A stretch of 64,000 bases of DNA, taken from positions 62,001 through 126,000 of the forward strand of contig JAFKGI010000017.1 of assembly GCA_017307785.1 (NCBI GenBank), in the 5' to 3' direction. This DNA comes from Vulcanimicrobiota bacterium (lineage in GTDB: Bacteria; Vulcanimicrobiota; Xenobia; Xenobiales; JADMJV01). Positions 42,014 to 50,089 of this stretch are shown here, piece after piece (within the stretch, counting starts at the first letter, position 1; each line of letters starts with the position of its first letter). The position numbers and the translations under genes were made by a program. The notes below the pieces were generated by a model. The model saw only the letters and a list, made by a program, of their open reading frames with translations, was not told where the DNA came from and did not search any database.

Positions 42014-42631
42014 GTGAACCCAAAGACAATCCTCCTGGTGGACGACCACGCCGCGGTCCGTTCCGGCTTACGCCTTCTGCTGCAGAACGCCGGCTTTCAG
42101 GTGGTGGAAGCGGCCGACGGCGGCCAGACCTGGCAGCGCCTGGCCGAGCACCAGGTCGATCTGGTTCTGCTCGACACCCAGCTCGAGCAGGAAGACGGCA
42201 TCGGACTCGCCTCCAGCTTGCGGCTCCAGCATCCCCAACTGCCGCTGGCCATGCTCAGCATGCACTCGGACATGGCCCAGGTCCGCCGCGCCGTGCGGGC
42301 AGGCGTCAACGGCTATCTGCTCAAGCAGGCCGCCGGCGAGGAAGTGGTGGCGGCCGCCCGGCTGCTGGTCTTCGGCGGGTTCTACCTGGACTCGCGCCTG
42401 GCCGAAGCCTTCCTCAAGTCCCCCGCCGAGGTCCGCTCCGACTCGAGCAGTGAGCGCAAGCGCATCCTGCTCGAGTCTTTGCGGAACAACCTGAGCAACC
42501 AGGAGATCGCCGACCGCCTCAAGCTGTCGGTCAGCTCCATCAAGACCTACCTGCGCGAGCTCTACGAGGAACACCACGTCAAAGATCGCACCGGCCTGCT
42601 GCTGGCCACTCAGGGTCTGCATCAGCTCTAA
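42014..42631 (+). CDS. NarL/LuxR-type response regulator
   Basis: 205 aa from GTG 42014. Receiver: acidic pair 'ILLVDDH', phospho-aspartate in 'LVLLDTQLEQEDG', lysine in 'GYLLKQAAGEE'. LuxR-type helix-turn-helix: 'NLSNQEIADRLKLSVSSIKTYLRELYEEHHVKDRTGLL', quoted in parts. It is the probable partner of the giant histidine kinase divergently encoded 20 bases away. The frame is open back to GTG 41972, which would overlap the kinase gene; AAAGG at 42007-42011 sits too close to GTG 42014 to be ideal, so the start is unsettled. Confidence 0.88.
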   Translation: MNPKTILLVDDHAAVRSGLRLLLQNAGFQVVEAADGGQTWQRLAEHQVDLVLLDTQLEQEDGIGLASSLRLQHPQLPLAMLSMHSDMAQVRRAVRAGVNGYLLKQAAGEEVVAAARLLVFGGFYLDSRLAEAFLKSPAEVRSDSSSERKRILLESLRNNLSNQEIADRLKLSVSSIKTYLRELYEEHHVKDRTGLLLATQGLHQL

Positions 42632-44922
42632 GGCAGCACCACCACCTTGATGTTGGTCGGGCTGCCGCCCACGTTGACCGCGCCCAGCGTGCTCAAGGAG
42701 CCGTCCCCCGCGATCAACAGCGTTTCCAGCTTGTTCTCCGGATTGGTGGCCACGAACAGCAGATTGCCCTGGGCGGCCATCCAGGCCGGCGTGCCCGAGA
42801 TGGGGTAGGGCTGCCCGGCCAGATGGGTCAGCGAGGTCAGGCCCAGCTGCACCCCGTTGATCAGGAAGCTGTCGGAGAACACGCCGTTGTAGGCCCGGTC
42901 TCCGCTGATGGTCAGACTGCCCCCAAAGGGCTGCACGGTGATGTTGCGGGAGGCCGGCGTGTTGAGGGTGCCGTCGTTGTTCAGGGGAAAGCTGCGCAAA
43001 GTCCCCTCGCGCACGCCGCCGCTCACATTGCGGGTGATCAGCACCTGCAGCGTGTTGGCGCCGGAACTGAGCCGGGTCACGGCCAGGTCGCTGACGATTT
43101 CGCCCGCCCCCATGGTGACTTCCCGGGTGGTGGCGGTGGCAGCGTCGATGCTCAGAATCTTGTTCTGGAAGGAAGCGTAGAGATACTGGCCGGCGTTGAT
43201 CAAGCCCGGCACCACCCGGCTCGAGCTGCCCTCGCGCAGATTGCGGGTGAAGGTCAGCGTGCCGTTGCTGGAGTTGAAGCGGAACTCCTTGACCTGGTTG
43301 GGGTTGCCGTCGCCTCCGCCCGTGCTTCCGTAATAAAGGGTCGGATCCAGCTGGCCCTGTGCCAGGTTACCCACGCCCAGCGCGGTGGCGCTGCGCTCGG
43401 TCAGGTTGCCGTTGCTCTGATTGATGGAGAAGACCTGCACCGTATTATCCAGGTTCTCCGCGAACAGGGTGCTCTTGTCGGCAGAGATCAGGAGCCCTAA
43501 GGGCGCGTGTCCGGTGCTGATCTCGGTGCGCTCGGTGGGTAGGGCCGGATTGGCCGGATTGAAGCGGAAACGCACCAATCGGCTGTTGCCCGTGTCCGAC
43601 AGATAGACAAAGCCGGTGCCGGTGGCTCCGGCGCCCTGCACCGTCACCTGCACGGTGCCGCTCTGGCCGCTGGTTGGATCGTTCAGCGTCAAGGTGGCCG
43701 TGCCCGCGCTCAGCGCTTCGGCCCGGAAACCGTCGCTGACCCTCACCACCTGGGCGTTGCTGCTGGTCAGTTGAAAGCCGTTGGTGGTAAAGGGGACCGC
43801 CTTGCCGGCGCTGTCGACGGCATACACGGTGATGCTCAATCTTGTGCCCACGGCCACCGGACCGCTCGGTCCGGCCTGCACGATCAGGCGTGCGCCGGCC
43901 GGCAGTGGGGTGGGGGGAAAGCCGGCACCGGAGGCCTGGGCGTTGAGCAGATCAAAGCTTTGCACCGTGGGCGAGGTGGCCGGAGGAAGGGCCGGAGTGG
44001 TGACCGTCATGATGCCGTTGACGACCGTGTAGCTGACATAGCGGTCGTTGTTGGGCGCGGCCAGTCCATTGCCCAGCGAAACCGGCGAGAGGGGAGAGCT
44101 GAAGACCGGATCGTCGAGCGGGCTGAAAGTCCCGCCGGCGTTGAAGTTGCGATCCAGGAAAGCCTGTCCCTGGCCATCCAGCAGGTCGTTGAACATGTCC
44201 AGGCCGCCGAAGGCGCCGACCGAATCATAAAGAGCGTCGATGGTGGCAAATCCGCTGTCATTGACTCCATAGCCCAGGCGCCCGGTCAGATGGTCGCCGC
44301 TGCGCGTCAGATTTCCGCTGACGGTGCCGAAGCGAAGCGTCTGCCCATACTGCTGAATGTTGGAAAGAGCCACTCCCTGCAGCACGCCGTCACGGTCGAA
44401 GCTGAGCACGGCCGTGCCCACCACTCCGTAAAAGGAATAGGTGCCCCGGCTGGTGCTGGCCCCACCGTCGATCACTACCCGGGTGTCACCTAGCGTCACC
44501 TGCACGCTGTAGCCGGTGGCCGTCTGTACGGCCGGCTCGGCAATGGCCGAGGCCAGCAGTCGGGTCTTCTCCTGATTGTAAATGTCGATGCGGAACTTGC
44601 CGTCGGCCAGCGGTGTGCGGGTGAGCTTGTAGTTGCCCGCGATGTCCACCTCGATGGAAGGGTCAAAGGTGCGGAAGCCGGTGGCGAAGGGGGCCATGAA
44701 TTTGGCGCCGGCCAGCAGCCCGCCCAGACTCTGAGCCAGCGAAGCCTGCAGCACACTGGCCTGGACGGTATTCAGCACCGACAGCTGGGCCTGCTGCTGA
44801 GCGCCGTTGCTGAAACCTCCAGCGAAGCCGCCCGAGTTGCTCGACCCTGTCGAACCGCAGCCGCTGGCCAGTGCGGCCGCCATCACGGCGCACAAAGAAG
44901 TAGAAAGAAGACGTGTAGACAT
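42628..44922 (-). CDS. Large lipoprotein with Ig-like and beta-propeller-like regions
   Basis: 764 aa from ATG 44922 (GGGAGG about 12 bases upstream). Lipoprotein signal 'STRLLSTSLCAVMAAALASGC' (lipobox LASGC). Residues about 30-270 are a beta-rich domain. About 320-440 is an Ig-like 'bacterial Ig' segment ('GTRLSITVYAVDSAGKAVPFTTNGFQLTSSNAQVVRVSDG', quoted in parts). The C-terminal 320 residues are propeller-like ('GFVYLSDTGNSRLVRFRFN', 'ISTGHAPLGLLISADKSTLFAENLDNTVQVFSIN'), of the lactonase/YVTN-type. The role is unknown. It converges with the LuxR-type regulator gene (4-base overlap). Confidence 0.72.
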   Translation of the reverse strand: MSTRLLSTSLCAVMAAALASGCGSTGSSNSGGFAGGFSNGAQQQAQLSVLNTVQASVLQASLAQSLGGLLAGAKFMAPFATGFRTFDPSIEVDIAGNYKLTRTPLADGKFRIDIYNQEKTRLLASAIAEPAVQTATGYSVQVTLGDTRVVIDGGASTSRGTYSFYGVVGTAVLSFDRDGVLQGVALSNIQQYGQTLRFGTVSGNLTRSGDHLTGRLGYGVNDSGFATIDALYDSVGAFGGLDMFNDLLDGQGQAFLDRNFNAGGTFSPLDDPVFSSPLSPVSLGNGLAAPNNDRYVSYTVVNGIMTVTTPALPPATSPTVQSFDLLNAQASGAGFPPTPLPAGARLIVQAGPSGPVAVGTRLSITVYAVDSAGKAVPFTTNGFQLTSSNAQVVRVSDGFRAEALSAGTATLTLNDPTSGQSGTVQVTVQGAGATGTGFVYLSDTGNSRLVRFRFNPANPALPTERTEISTGHAPLGLLISADKSTLFAENLDNTVQVFSINQSNGNLTERSATALGVGNLAQGQLDPTLYYGSTGGGDGNPNQVKEFRFNSSNGTLTFTRNLREGSSSRVVPGLINAGQYLYASFQNKILSIDAATATTREVTMGAGEIVSDLAVTRLSSGANTLQVLITRNVSGGVREGTLRSFPLNNDGTLNTPASRNITVQPFGGSLTISGDRAYNGVFSDSFLINGVQLGLTSLTHLAGQPYPISGTPAWMAAQGNLLFVATNPENKLETLLIAGDGSLSTLGAVNVGGSPTNIKVVVLP

Positions 44923-45014
44923 TGTCAGCGGAAACCTCCCAAGAACTGGCGCAGCTTTCCCAGGGGCGCCCGGCTGCTCCCTCACGGAAGTGGTCAGACT
45001 TGCTGACCCTCAGG

Positions 45015-45347
45015 TCAGCCCAGACAACCTCGGACCGCTTCTAAAAACTCGCGCACCGCCACCGGCTTGACCAGTCGCGGCCAATCGAACGGCAAACGAG
45101 TCGGGTCGGCGGACACCACCAGAAATCGGGGAGGGGAGAGCCTGCGCACCAATTCCTCCCCCGACATTCCTGGCATGTCCAGGTCGGTAATTAAAAGATC
45201 CACGGAATGAGCGGAATACAATTCTACCGCCCGGAATGCGTCTTCCGCCTCCAATACCTCAAATCCCTGGCCTTCCAGCAAGCGCCGGAAAAGCGTACGC
45301 ACGGGAGGAATGTCGTCGACCAATAAAATCGTTGCCACCCGGATCAT
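45015..45347 (-). CDS. Single-domain response regulator
   Basis: 110 aa from ATG 45347 (GAGGAA directly upstream; the open frame extends 40 codons further but overlaps the divergent promoter region). Receiver only: 'TILLVDDIPPVRTLFRRLL', phospho-aspartate in 'DLLITDLDMPGMSGEELV', threonine/serine position in 'FLVVSADP', lysine in 'PRLVKPVAV'. No output domain, so it may be a phosphate shuttle or a CheY-like effector. Divergent from the hybrid kinase gene, and the palindrome at 45384-45399 lies between them. Confidence 0.85.
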   Translation of the reverse strand: MIRVATILLVDDIPPVRTLFRRLLEGQGFEVLEAEDAFRAVELYSAHSVDLLITDLDMPGMSGEELVRRLSPPRFLVVSADPTRLPFDWPRLVKPVAVREFLEAVRGCLG

Positions 45348-45383
45348 TTCCTCACCACCCGCGCCACCCCCCTGTAAAACAAC

Positions 45384-45399
45384 CTTAGAGTATTCTAAG
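45384..45399. promoter_or_regulatory. Palindrome CTTAGA-N4-TCTAAG, copy 1
   Basis: CTTAGAGTATTCTAAG is a perfect 6+6 inverted repeat in the 110-base divergent gap. The same half-sites recur at 46546-46561. Candidate regulator-binding site. Confidence 0.6.
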
Positions 45400-45457
45400 C
45401 AGCACGCTATGGAAGGGAATTCTCGAAGAAAAGACAATTTTGCCCAGGGAAATGACT

Positions 45458-46537
45458 GTGGACGCAATTTGGAACGACAAATCGGTGCTGGTCGTGGACG
45501 ATTCTCCCACTTCCCGTCTCCTGCTGATGGAGATGCTGGCCTCGCTGCCCGTGCGCCTGGCCCAGGCCAACTCCGCCCAACACTTCCGCCAGTGGGTGGC
45601 AGAGCAGACCTTTGACCTGATCCTGCTGGACTTTCGCCTCCCCGACGGCAACGGCGTGGATCTGCTGCGCGAGTTCCGCGAGCGCCATCAGGCCACCACC
45701 GTGGTGCTGGTCACCGGTCAGGCCGACATCGCCACCGCCACCGGCGCCCTGGCTCAGGGAGCCGACGGCTACCTGGAAAAAGGCTACCTCAGCGAAGGTC
45801 CCGGCCCGCTCATCCTGGCCCTGGAGCAGGCCATGCATCGGCGCGCCCGCCTGCTCGGTCAGGTGGAGCTGGCCAATCTGCGCGAAGAGTTCTACGCGGT
45901 GATCTTCCACGATCTGCGCAGTCCGGCCGCGGCCGCCCAGATGGCCCTCAACCTCTATCAGGAGACCAGCCGCCCGGAGCTGCTCACCAGCGCCAGCCAG
46001 TCTTTGGGCCAGCTGTTCGAGCGACTCGATCGCTATCTCGACTACATCCGCATGGAGTCGCTCACCTGGCGCATGAACCCACAACCCTGCGATCTGCTGG
46101 AGATTCTCGACAACGCCGTGGCTCGCCTCGAACCGCTGGCCTGGGAGCGCAATCAGAAGCTGCTCTGGGCCCACCCCGGCGGTCACTGCCTGGTGGTGGC
46201 CGATCCCATCTGGCTGCCCCAGGTCTTTGAAAACTTGCTGGCCAACGCCATCAAATACACTCCCTCGGGCGGCAACCTCTCGGTCGCTGTGCGGGCCGAG
46301 CCGGGTTTCGTGGAAGTGGATTTCCGCGACGACGGCCCGGGCATCCCACCGGTGCTTCACCAGCGCATCTTTCAACGCTTCTTTCGCGCCAGCGCCACCG
46401 AAAATCAGAAGGGCTCCGGCCTGGGCCTGCTGATCGCCAAAAATGTGGTGGAAGCTCACGGCGGTCGCGTCACCGTGGAGTCGAGCGGGCGGGACCGCGA
46501 AGGCGCCGTCTTCCGGGTTCATTTTCCGGCCCTGTGA
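45458..46537 (+). CDS. Hybrid histidine kinase (receiver-HisKA-HATPase)
   Basis: About 359 aa. Start is GTG 45458 (AGGGA seven bases upstream), with ATG 45452 and TTG 45440 as in-frame alternatives. Receiver at residues 1-125 ('SVLVVDDSPTSRLLLMEMLA', 'DLILLDFRLPDGNGVDLL', 'ADGYLEKG'). HisKA H-box 'LREEFYAVIFHDLRSPAAAAQMALN'. HATPase: N-box 'QVFENLLANAIKYTPSGG', G1 'FRDDGPGIP', G2 'GSGLGLLIAKNVVEAHGG'. No membrane segment, so it is a cytosolic, receiver-first sensor. The OmpR-type regulator lies 76 bases downstream and is the likely partner. Confidence 0.9.
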   Translation: MDAIWNDKSVLVVDDSPTSRLLLMEMLASLPVRLAQANSAQHFRQWVAEQTFDLILLDFRLPDGNGVDLLREFRERHQATTVVLVTGQADIATATGALAQGADGYLEKGYLSEGPGPLILALEQAMHRRARLLGQVELANLREEFYAVIFHDLRSPAAAAQMALNLYQETSRPELLTSASQSLGQLFERLDRYLDYIRMESLTWRMNPQPCDLLEILDNAVARLEPLAWERNQKLLWAHPGGHCLVVADPIWLPQVFENLLANAIKYTPSGGNLSVAVRAEPGFVEVDFRDDGPGIPPVLHQRIFQRFFRASATENQKGSGLGLLIAKNVVEAHGGRVTVESSGRDREGAVFRVHFPAL

Positions 46538-46545
46538 CCGACAAT

Positions 46546-46561
46546 CTTAGAAGACTCTAAG
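46546..46561. promoter_or_regulatory. Palindrome CTTAGA-N4-TCTAAG, copy 2
   Basis: CTTAGAAGACTCTAAG lies 8 bases after the hybrid kinase stop and 52 bases before the OmpR-type regulator start. Identical half-sites to copy 1. Confidence 0.6.
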
Positions 46562-46613
46562 TTTGGATTTCAAACGCGGCTGAGGGGTAGGATGTCCCCG
46601 AAGGGAATCTATA

Positions 46614-47282
46614 TTGCCTAGGATACTCGTTGTCGAAGATGACCCGGTCATCGCCTCTTGCCTGGAAATCGGCCTCACGGAAGCAGGCTATGAGACCGAC
46701 CATTACACCGGAGGCGCCGACGCCCTCCGCCTCGCCAATCGCTACGACCTGTTATTGCTTGACCTCATGCTGCCCGACGTCTCCGGGCTGGAAGTGTGCC
46801 GCCGCCTGCGCGACGAGGGTCATCCCGGGCCGATCCTGCTGGTCTCCGCCTGCCGCAGCCTGGAAGAGCGGGTGGCCTGCTTGGACGCCGGCGCCGACGA
46901 CTACCTGATCAAGCCCTTTCCCACGGTGGAGTTATTGGCCCGCGTGCGCGCCCTGCTGCGCCGCAATTCCCGTCAGGAATCCGCCACCTTCCAGGTGGGC
47001 GACCTGCAGCTCAACCCTTATTCGCGCCAGGTGCGTCGCAACCAGCGCGAAATCCGCCTTTCCCTCACCGAATTCACCCTGCTGGAAGTGCTGGTGCGCA
47101 ACCGCGGCCAGGTCATGAGCCGGGCCGCCCTGCTCAAACAGGTCTGGGACTACGACTTCGCCGGCCAGGACAACGTGCTCGAAGTCTACATCAGCTACCT
47201 GCGTAGCAAAGTCGACAAAGGGGAAGCCCAAAAACTCATCCACACCGTGCGCGGCGTCGGCTACCGCCTGGAAGCCGACTGA
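46614..47282 (+). CDS. OmpR/PhoB-type response regulator
   Basis: 222 aa. Receiver: 'RILVVEDDPVIASCLEIGL', phospho-aspartate in 'DLLLLDLMLPDVSGLEV', lysine in 'DDYLIKPFPTVELLARV'. Winged-helix output: 'LSLTEFTLLEVLVRNRGQVMSRAALLKQVWDYDF...EVYISYLRSKVDKG', quoted in parts. TTG start 46614 with GAAGGGA seven bases upstream. Downstream of the hybrid kinase and flanked by the palindrome, it is probably self-regulated. Its 3' end overlaps the convergent receiver gene by 22 bases. Confidence 0.93.
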   Translation: MPRILVVEDDPVIASCLEIGLTEAGYETDHYTGGADALRLANRYDLLLLDLMLPDVSGLEVCRRLRDEGHPGPILLVSACRSLEERVACLDAGADDYLIKPFPTVELLARVRALLRRNSRQESATFQVGDLQLNPYSRQVRRNQREIRLSLTEFTLLEVLVRNRGQVMSRAALLKQVWDYDFAGQDNVLEVYISYLRSKVDKGEAQKLIHTVRGVGYRLEAD

Positions 47283-47629
47283 GCCAGCAAAGTCGCCAAC
47301 CGCTCCACCAACAGGGCCGGCTCGGTCGACTTGGAATAGCTGGCGTTGGCCCCCACGTCCTCGCTCGGCTGCCCCCCGGCCGTCAGCAACACGATGGGAA
47401 CCAGGGCCGTAGCGGGCGTCAGCCGCACCTGCCGGCACAGCTCGTCGCCGCGCATTCCCGGCAAAATATAGTCGACCAAGATCAGATCAGGGGTCTCGCC
47501 CCCCAGCCACTCCAGCGCTTCCTGAGCGGCTCCCGCGGAAATCACCGTCCACCCCTGGGATTCCAGCAAATCTTGCATTAGAATTTGCTGAGTGGGAGAG
47601 TCCTCTACGTGCAAAATTCGATAGCTCAT
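47261..47629 (-). CDS. Single-domain response regulator
   Basis: 122 aa from ATG 47629. Receiver only: 'ILHVEDSPTQQILMQDLL', phospho-aspartate in 'DLILVDYILPGMRGDELC', threonine in 'IVLLTAGGQP', lysine in 'ASYSKSTEPALL' (proline two residues after the lysine is replaced, KSTEP versus the usual KP). Divergent from the CheA-like gene, with a gap of only 41 bases, so one promoter region must serve both directions. Confidence 0.82.
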   Translation of the reverse strand: MSYRILHVEDSPTQQILMQDLLESQGWTVISAGAAQEALEWLGGETPDLILVDYILPGMRGDELCRQVRLTPATALVPIVLLTAGGQPSEDVGANASYSKSTEPALLVERLATLLAQSASRR

Positions 47630-47670
47630 CGCATGCAATTCATTTTAGACATGGATCGAATCCCCTTTCC

Positions 47671-48717
47671 GTGGCCATGACCAGCCTTCGCCACCGGTTA
47701 ATGGTGGCTTTTGCCCAGGAACGTAGCGAACATCTCCAGTGCATCCGAACCCTGTTGTCTCAATCCCAACCCTCCAAAGAAGAGCTTTTTCGCCGCGCTC
47801 ACACCCTCAAAGGCGCCGCCTCGGCCCTGGGCTGGACGGTGGGGGAGCAGCTGGCCGAATGCCTGGAAACCGCCTTTCAAAAAACGCTGACTCCCGCCCA
47901 ACGGCAACTCGCGCTGGAAACCGTGGACCGCCTGGAAAGCGACGACCCCCAGGCGGACGACCTGATGGCCCGCTGGAACCCCGCTCCCGCCCCCACCGTG
48001 GCCGCCGACTTCTACTGGGGCTTCCAGGGCTACGCCCTGTCCAGCCGCCAGGTTGAGCGGGTCTTTCAGGTTGAAGCCGGCGCCCTGCAAATCTGGCGCC
48101 AACGCCCCAGCCTGCTGCTCAACGGCCGCCGCTACAGCCTGGCCCCCCTCAGCCTGCTGCTCGACCGCCCCCTGCCCGCCCAGCCCCCGCGCTGGCCCGC
48201 CCTGCTGCTGCGCCAGGGCCAGCGAGCGCTGATCTTGCTGCTGGAAGAACGACCCCAGCGCCTCCGCCAATTGCAAACCCACACCCTGCTCCACCCCTCC
48301 CGCCTGCTGCGAGCCCCCCGCGCCTCCTGGTTCCAGCCGGGCCAGGGAGCTACCATCCTGGTAGTGGATGACTCCGCCACCACTCGCAGCCTCCAGTGCG
48401 CAATCCTGGAAAGCCACGGCTACCGCGTCCTCCAGGCCGCCGACGGCCTGGAAGCCCTGGCCATCCTCACTTCTCAGCCCGTCGACCTGCTGCTCACCGA
48501 CCTGCAAATGCCGCGCCTGGACGGACTCGGCCTGCTGGCCCAATTGCAGGCCCACCCCCAACTGCGCAGCCTCCCGGCCGTGCTCATCTCCTCCCTCAAT
48601 CGCCCGCCCCAACTCCAGGCCGCCTACCTCAACAAACGTACCTTCTCCCAAAGCCAACTGCTGGCGACCATCCACGCAGGTCTTTGCCAACCCCCGGCGG
48701 AACCGCCCAAACCATGA
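47671..48717 (+). CDS. CheA-like protein lacking kinase domains (Hpt-CheW-receiver)
   Basis: 348 aa, start GTG 47671 or ATG 47677. An Hpt domain at residues about 5-100 has the phospho-accepting His44 in 'RAHTLKGAASALG'. A CheW-like region follows (about 115-215, 'GYALSSRQVERVFQVEAG', 'LLLNGRRYSLAPLSLLL', 'ALLLRQGQRALILLLEE'). A complete C-terminal receiver has 'TILVVDDSATTRSLQCAIL', phospho-aspartate in 'DLLLTDLQMPRLDGLGLL' and 'TFSQSQL'. The dimerisation and HATPase domains that make CheA a kinase are missing between Hpt and CheW, so it can only relay phosphate from another kinase. Overlaps the cyanophycinase-like gene by four bases. Confidence 0.8.
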   Translation: MAMTSLRHRLMVAFAQERSEHLQCIRTLLSQSQPSKEELFRRAHTLKGAASALGWTVGEQLAECLETAFQKTLTPAQRQLALETVDRLESDDPQADDLMARWNPAPAPTVAADFYWGFQGYALSSRQVERVFQVEAGALQIWRQRPSLLLNGRRYSLAPLSLLLDRPLPAQPPRWPALLLRQGQRALILLLEERPQRLRQLQTHTLLHPSRLLRAPRASWFQPGQGATILVVDDSATTRSLQCAILESHGYRVLQAADGLEALAILTSQPVDLLLTDLQMPRLDGLGLLAQLQAHPQLRSLPAVLISSLNRPPQLQAAYLNKRTFSQSQLLATIHAGLCQPPAEPPKP

Positions 48718-49460
48718 AGAAACTGCTGGTCCTATTCGCCCTTCTCCACGGCCTCTGCCAGGCCCAAAGCAACCTCGTCCTGGTCGGCGGCGGCCAACAC
48801 CCCCCCGAAGCCATGAAGGCCCTCTACGACTGGACCGGCAAACCCGAACCCCACATCCTGGTCATCGGCTGGGCCTCCAGCGTGCCCGACGAAAACCTGC
48901 GCATCCTCGTCGATGACTACGCCCAATACGCCCACCGCCCCCAGCTCGAACTGGCCGCCCGCGACCAGGCCACCGTCCTGGCCCAACTCGAACGCGCCGA
49001 CGGCGTCTGGTTCACTGGCGGCGACCAGACCAAAGTCATGCAGGTTCTGCAAGACCGCACCCTGCTCCAGGCCCTGCGCGACAAATTCCAGAACGGCACC
49101 GTCTTCGGCGGCACCAGCGCCGGCTGCGCCATCATGTCGCGTAAAATGCTCACCGGCAACGCCGACCTCACCGTCATCGACCCCGCCAAAGTGGAAATCG
49201 CCGAAGGCCTCGGCCTGCTCCCCGAAAACATCATCGTCGACCAACACTTCCTCCGCCGCCAGAGAGAAAACCGCCTTCTCGGCGCTCTCCTCGGGAACCC
49301 CGGCCACAGCGGCATCGGCGTCGACGAAGACACCGCCCTGCTCCTCAGCAACGGCATCCAGGCCCGCGTCGTCGGCCGCGCCCAACTCATGCTCCTGACT
49401 CCCGATCCCCCCGGCCTGCGCCTCCGCCTCTACCAACCCGGCGACCGCTTCCAACTCTAA
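48714..49460 (+). CDS. Secreted cyanophycinase-like serine peptidase (S51)
   Basis: 248 aa from ATG 48714 (ATGA overlap with the previous stop). Signal peptide 'KKLLVLFALLHGLCQAQ', then the peptidase S51 fold: 'NLVLVGGGQHPPEAMKALYDW', 'ADGVWFTGGDQTKVMQVL', nucleophile serine in 'VFGGTSAGCAIMSRKML', and the histidine in 'IIVDQHFLRRQRENRLLGALL' (quoted in parts). The family cleaves cyanophycin or other beta-linked aspartyl peptides; extracellular members act on external polymers. No cyanophycin synthetase is seen. It is the first gene of the operon that includes the twin proteins and radical SAM enzyme. Confidence 0.85.
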   Translation: MKKLLVLFALLHGLCQAQSNLVLVGGGQHPPEAMKALYDWTGKPEPHILVIGWASSVPDENLRILVDDYAQYAHRPQLELAARDQATVLAQLERADGVWFTGGDQTKVMQVLQDRTLLQALRDKFQNGTVFGGTSAGCAIMSRKMLTGNADLTVIDPAKVEIAEGLGLLPENIIVDQHFLRRQRENRLLGALLGNPGHSGIGVDEDTALLLSNGIQARVVGRAQLMLLTPDPPGLRLRLYQPGDRFQL

Positions 49461-49500
49461 AAGGACCAGGGCAAGGCGGGGAAACGACGAAGCCACCCGC

Positions 49501-50082
49501 ATGTCCCTGATCAAGAAGAATCGTTCCGGAGATGAGCCGCCCGACGATCCCCAACCCGCTCCTCGCGTCCAGAGGGTCATTTTTCGGGCCCGCGAGCAGC
49601 AATCGCCTCCGCAGGAGCAGTTGCCCGAGGCCGGGGCGCCCCTACTCCCCGAGAACGAAGAGATTGACCAGCAGCAGCTCGACCACTATCGCCGACTGGC
49701 CGCGGAATCCCGGGCCGCCCAGCAGGAAGCGCAAAGGCAACTGGACCAACGACGCGCGCGTCAAATTGCGGAAATGCAAGACCAGTTCCAGGAGTCGTGG
49801 CACCAGATGGAGTCCCAATTCCAGCAAGATCTCAAGCTGGCCGCCGACCTCCCGGCCGACCGCGTCGCGCTGCACCAGCTCTGGCAGCAGGCCTCTTCGG
49901 AACAGTTGGCCGAGCTCGTCCGGCTGGTTGACGGCGCCGAGCTGGTTAGCTGTCTGGCCGGCGCACCCATCGCCCTGGTCTCCCGCTTTCTGGCCCTCAA
50001 GCCCAACCTGGCCGAACTCTCAGCCAGCCAGCCCGCTCCCGTGGCCGAGCTCACTTTGCTCTGGCACGGCCTCACCCGGTAA
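49501..50082 (+). CDS. Twin protein A: coiled-coil + conserved C-terminal domain
   Basis: 193 aa, ATG 49501. The first 60 residues are Pro/Glu/Gln-rich and likely disordered. Residues about 60-110 are coiled coil (QQEAQRQLDQRRARQIAEMQDQ). Residues 121-193 align without gaps to the last 74 residues of twin protein B, with 43 identities in 73 positions by hand: 'LHQLWQQAS', 'AELVSCLAGAP', 'SRFLALKPNLAEL', 'PAPVAELTLLWHGLTR'. One cysteine per domain is conserved. No signal peptide. The radical SAM gene starts 7 bases after the stop. I recognise no family; it could be the substrate or a partner of the radical SAM enzyme. Confidence 0.75.
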   Translation: MSLIKKNRSGDEPPDDPQPAPRVQRVIFRAREQQSPPQEQLPEAGAPLLPENEEIDQQQLDHYRRLAAESRAAQQEAQRQLDQRRARQIAEMQDQFQESWHQMESQFQQDLKLAADLPADRVALHQLWQQASSEQLAELVRLVDGAELVSCLAGAPIALVSRFLALKPNLAELSASQPAPVAELTLLWHGLTR

Positions 50083-50089
50083 CGCCGGG

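Noticed and set aside
49532..50089. Upstream extension of the radical SAM frame
   Set aside because: It runs inside twin A in another frame and reads as Ser/Pro/Arg-rich out-of-frame sequence; TTG 50090 is a better start.
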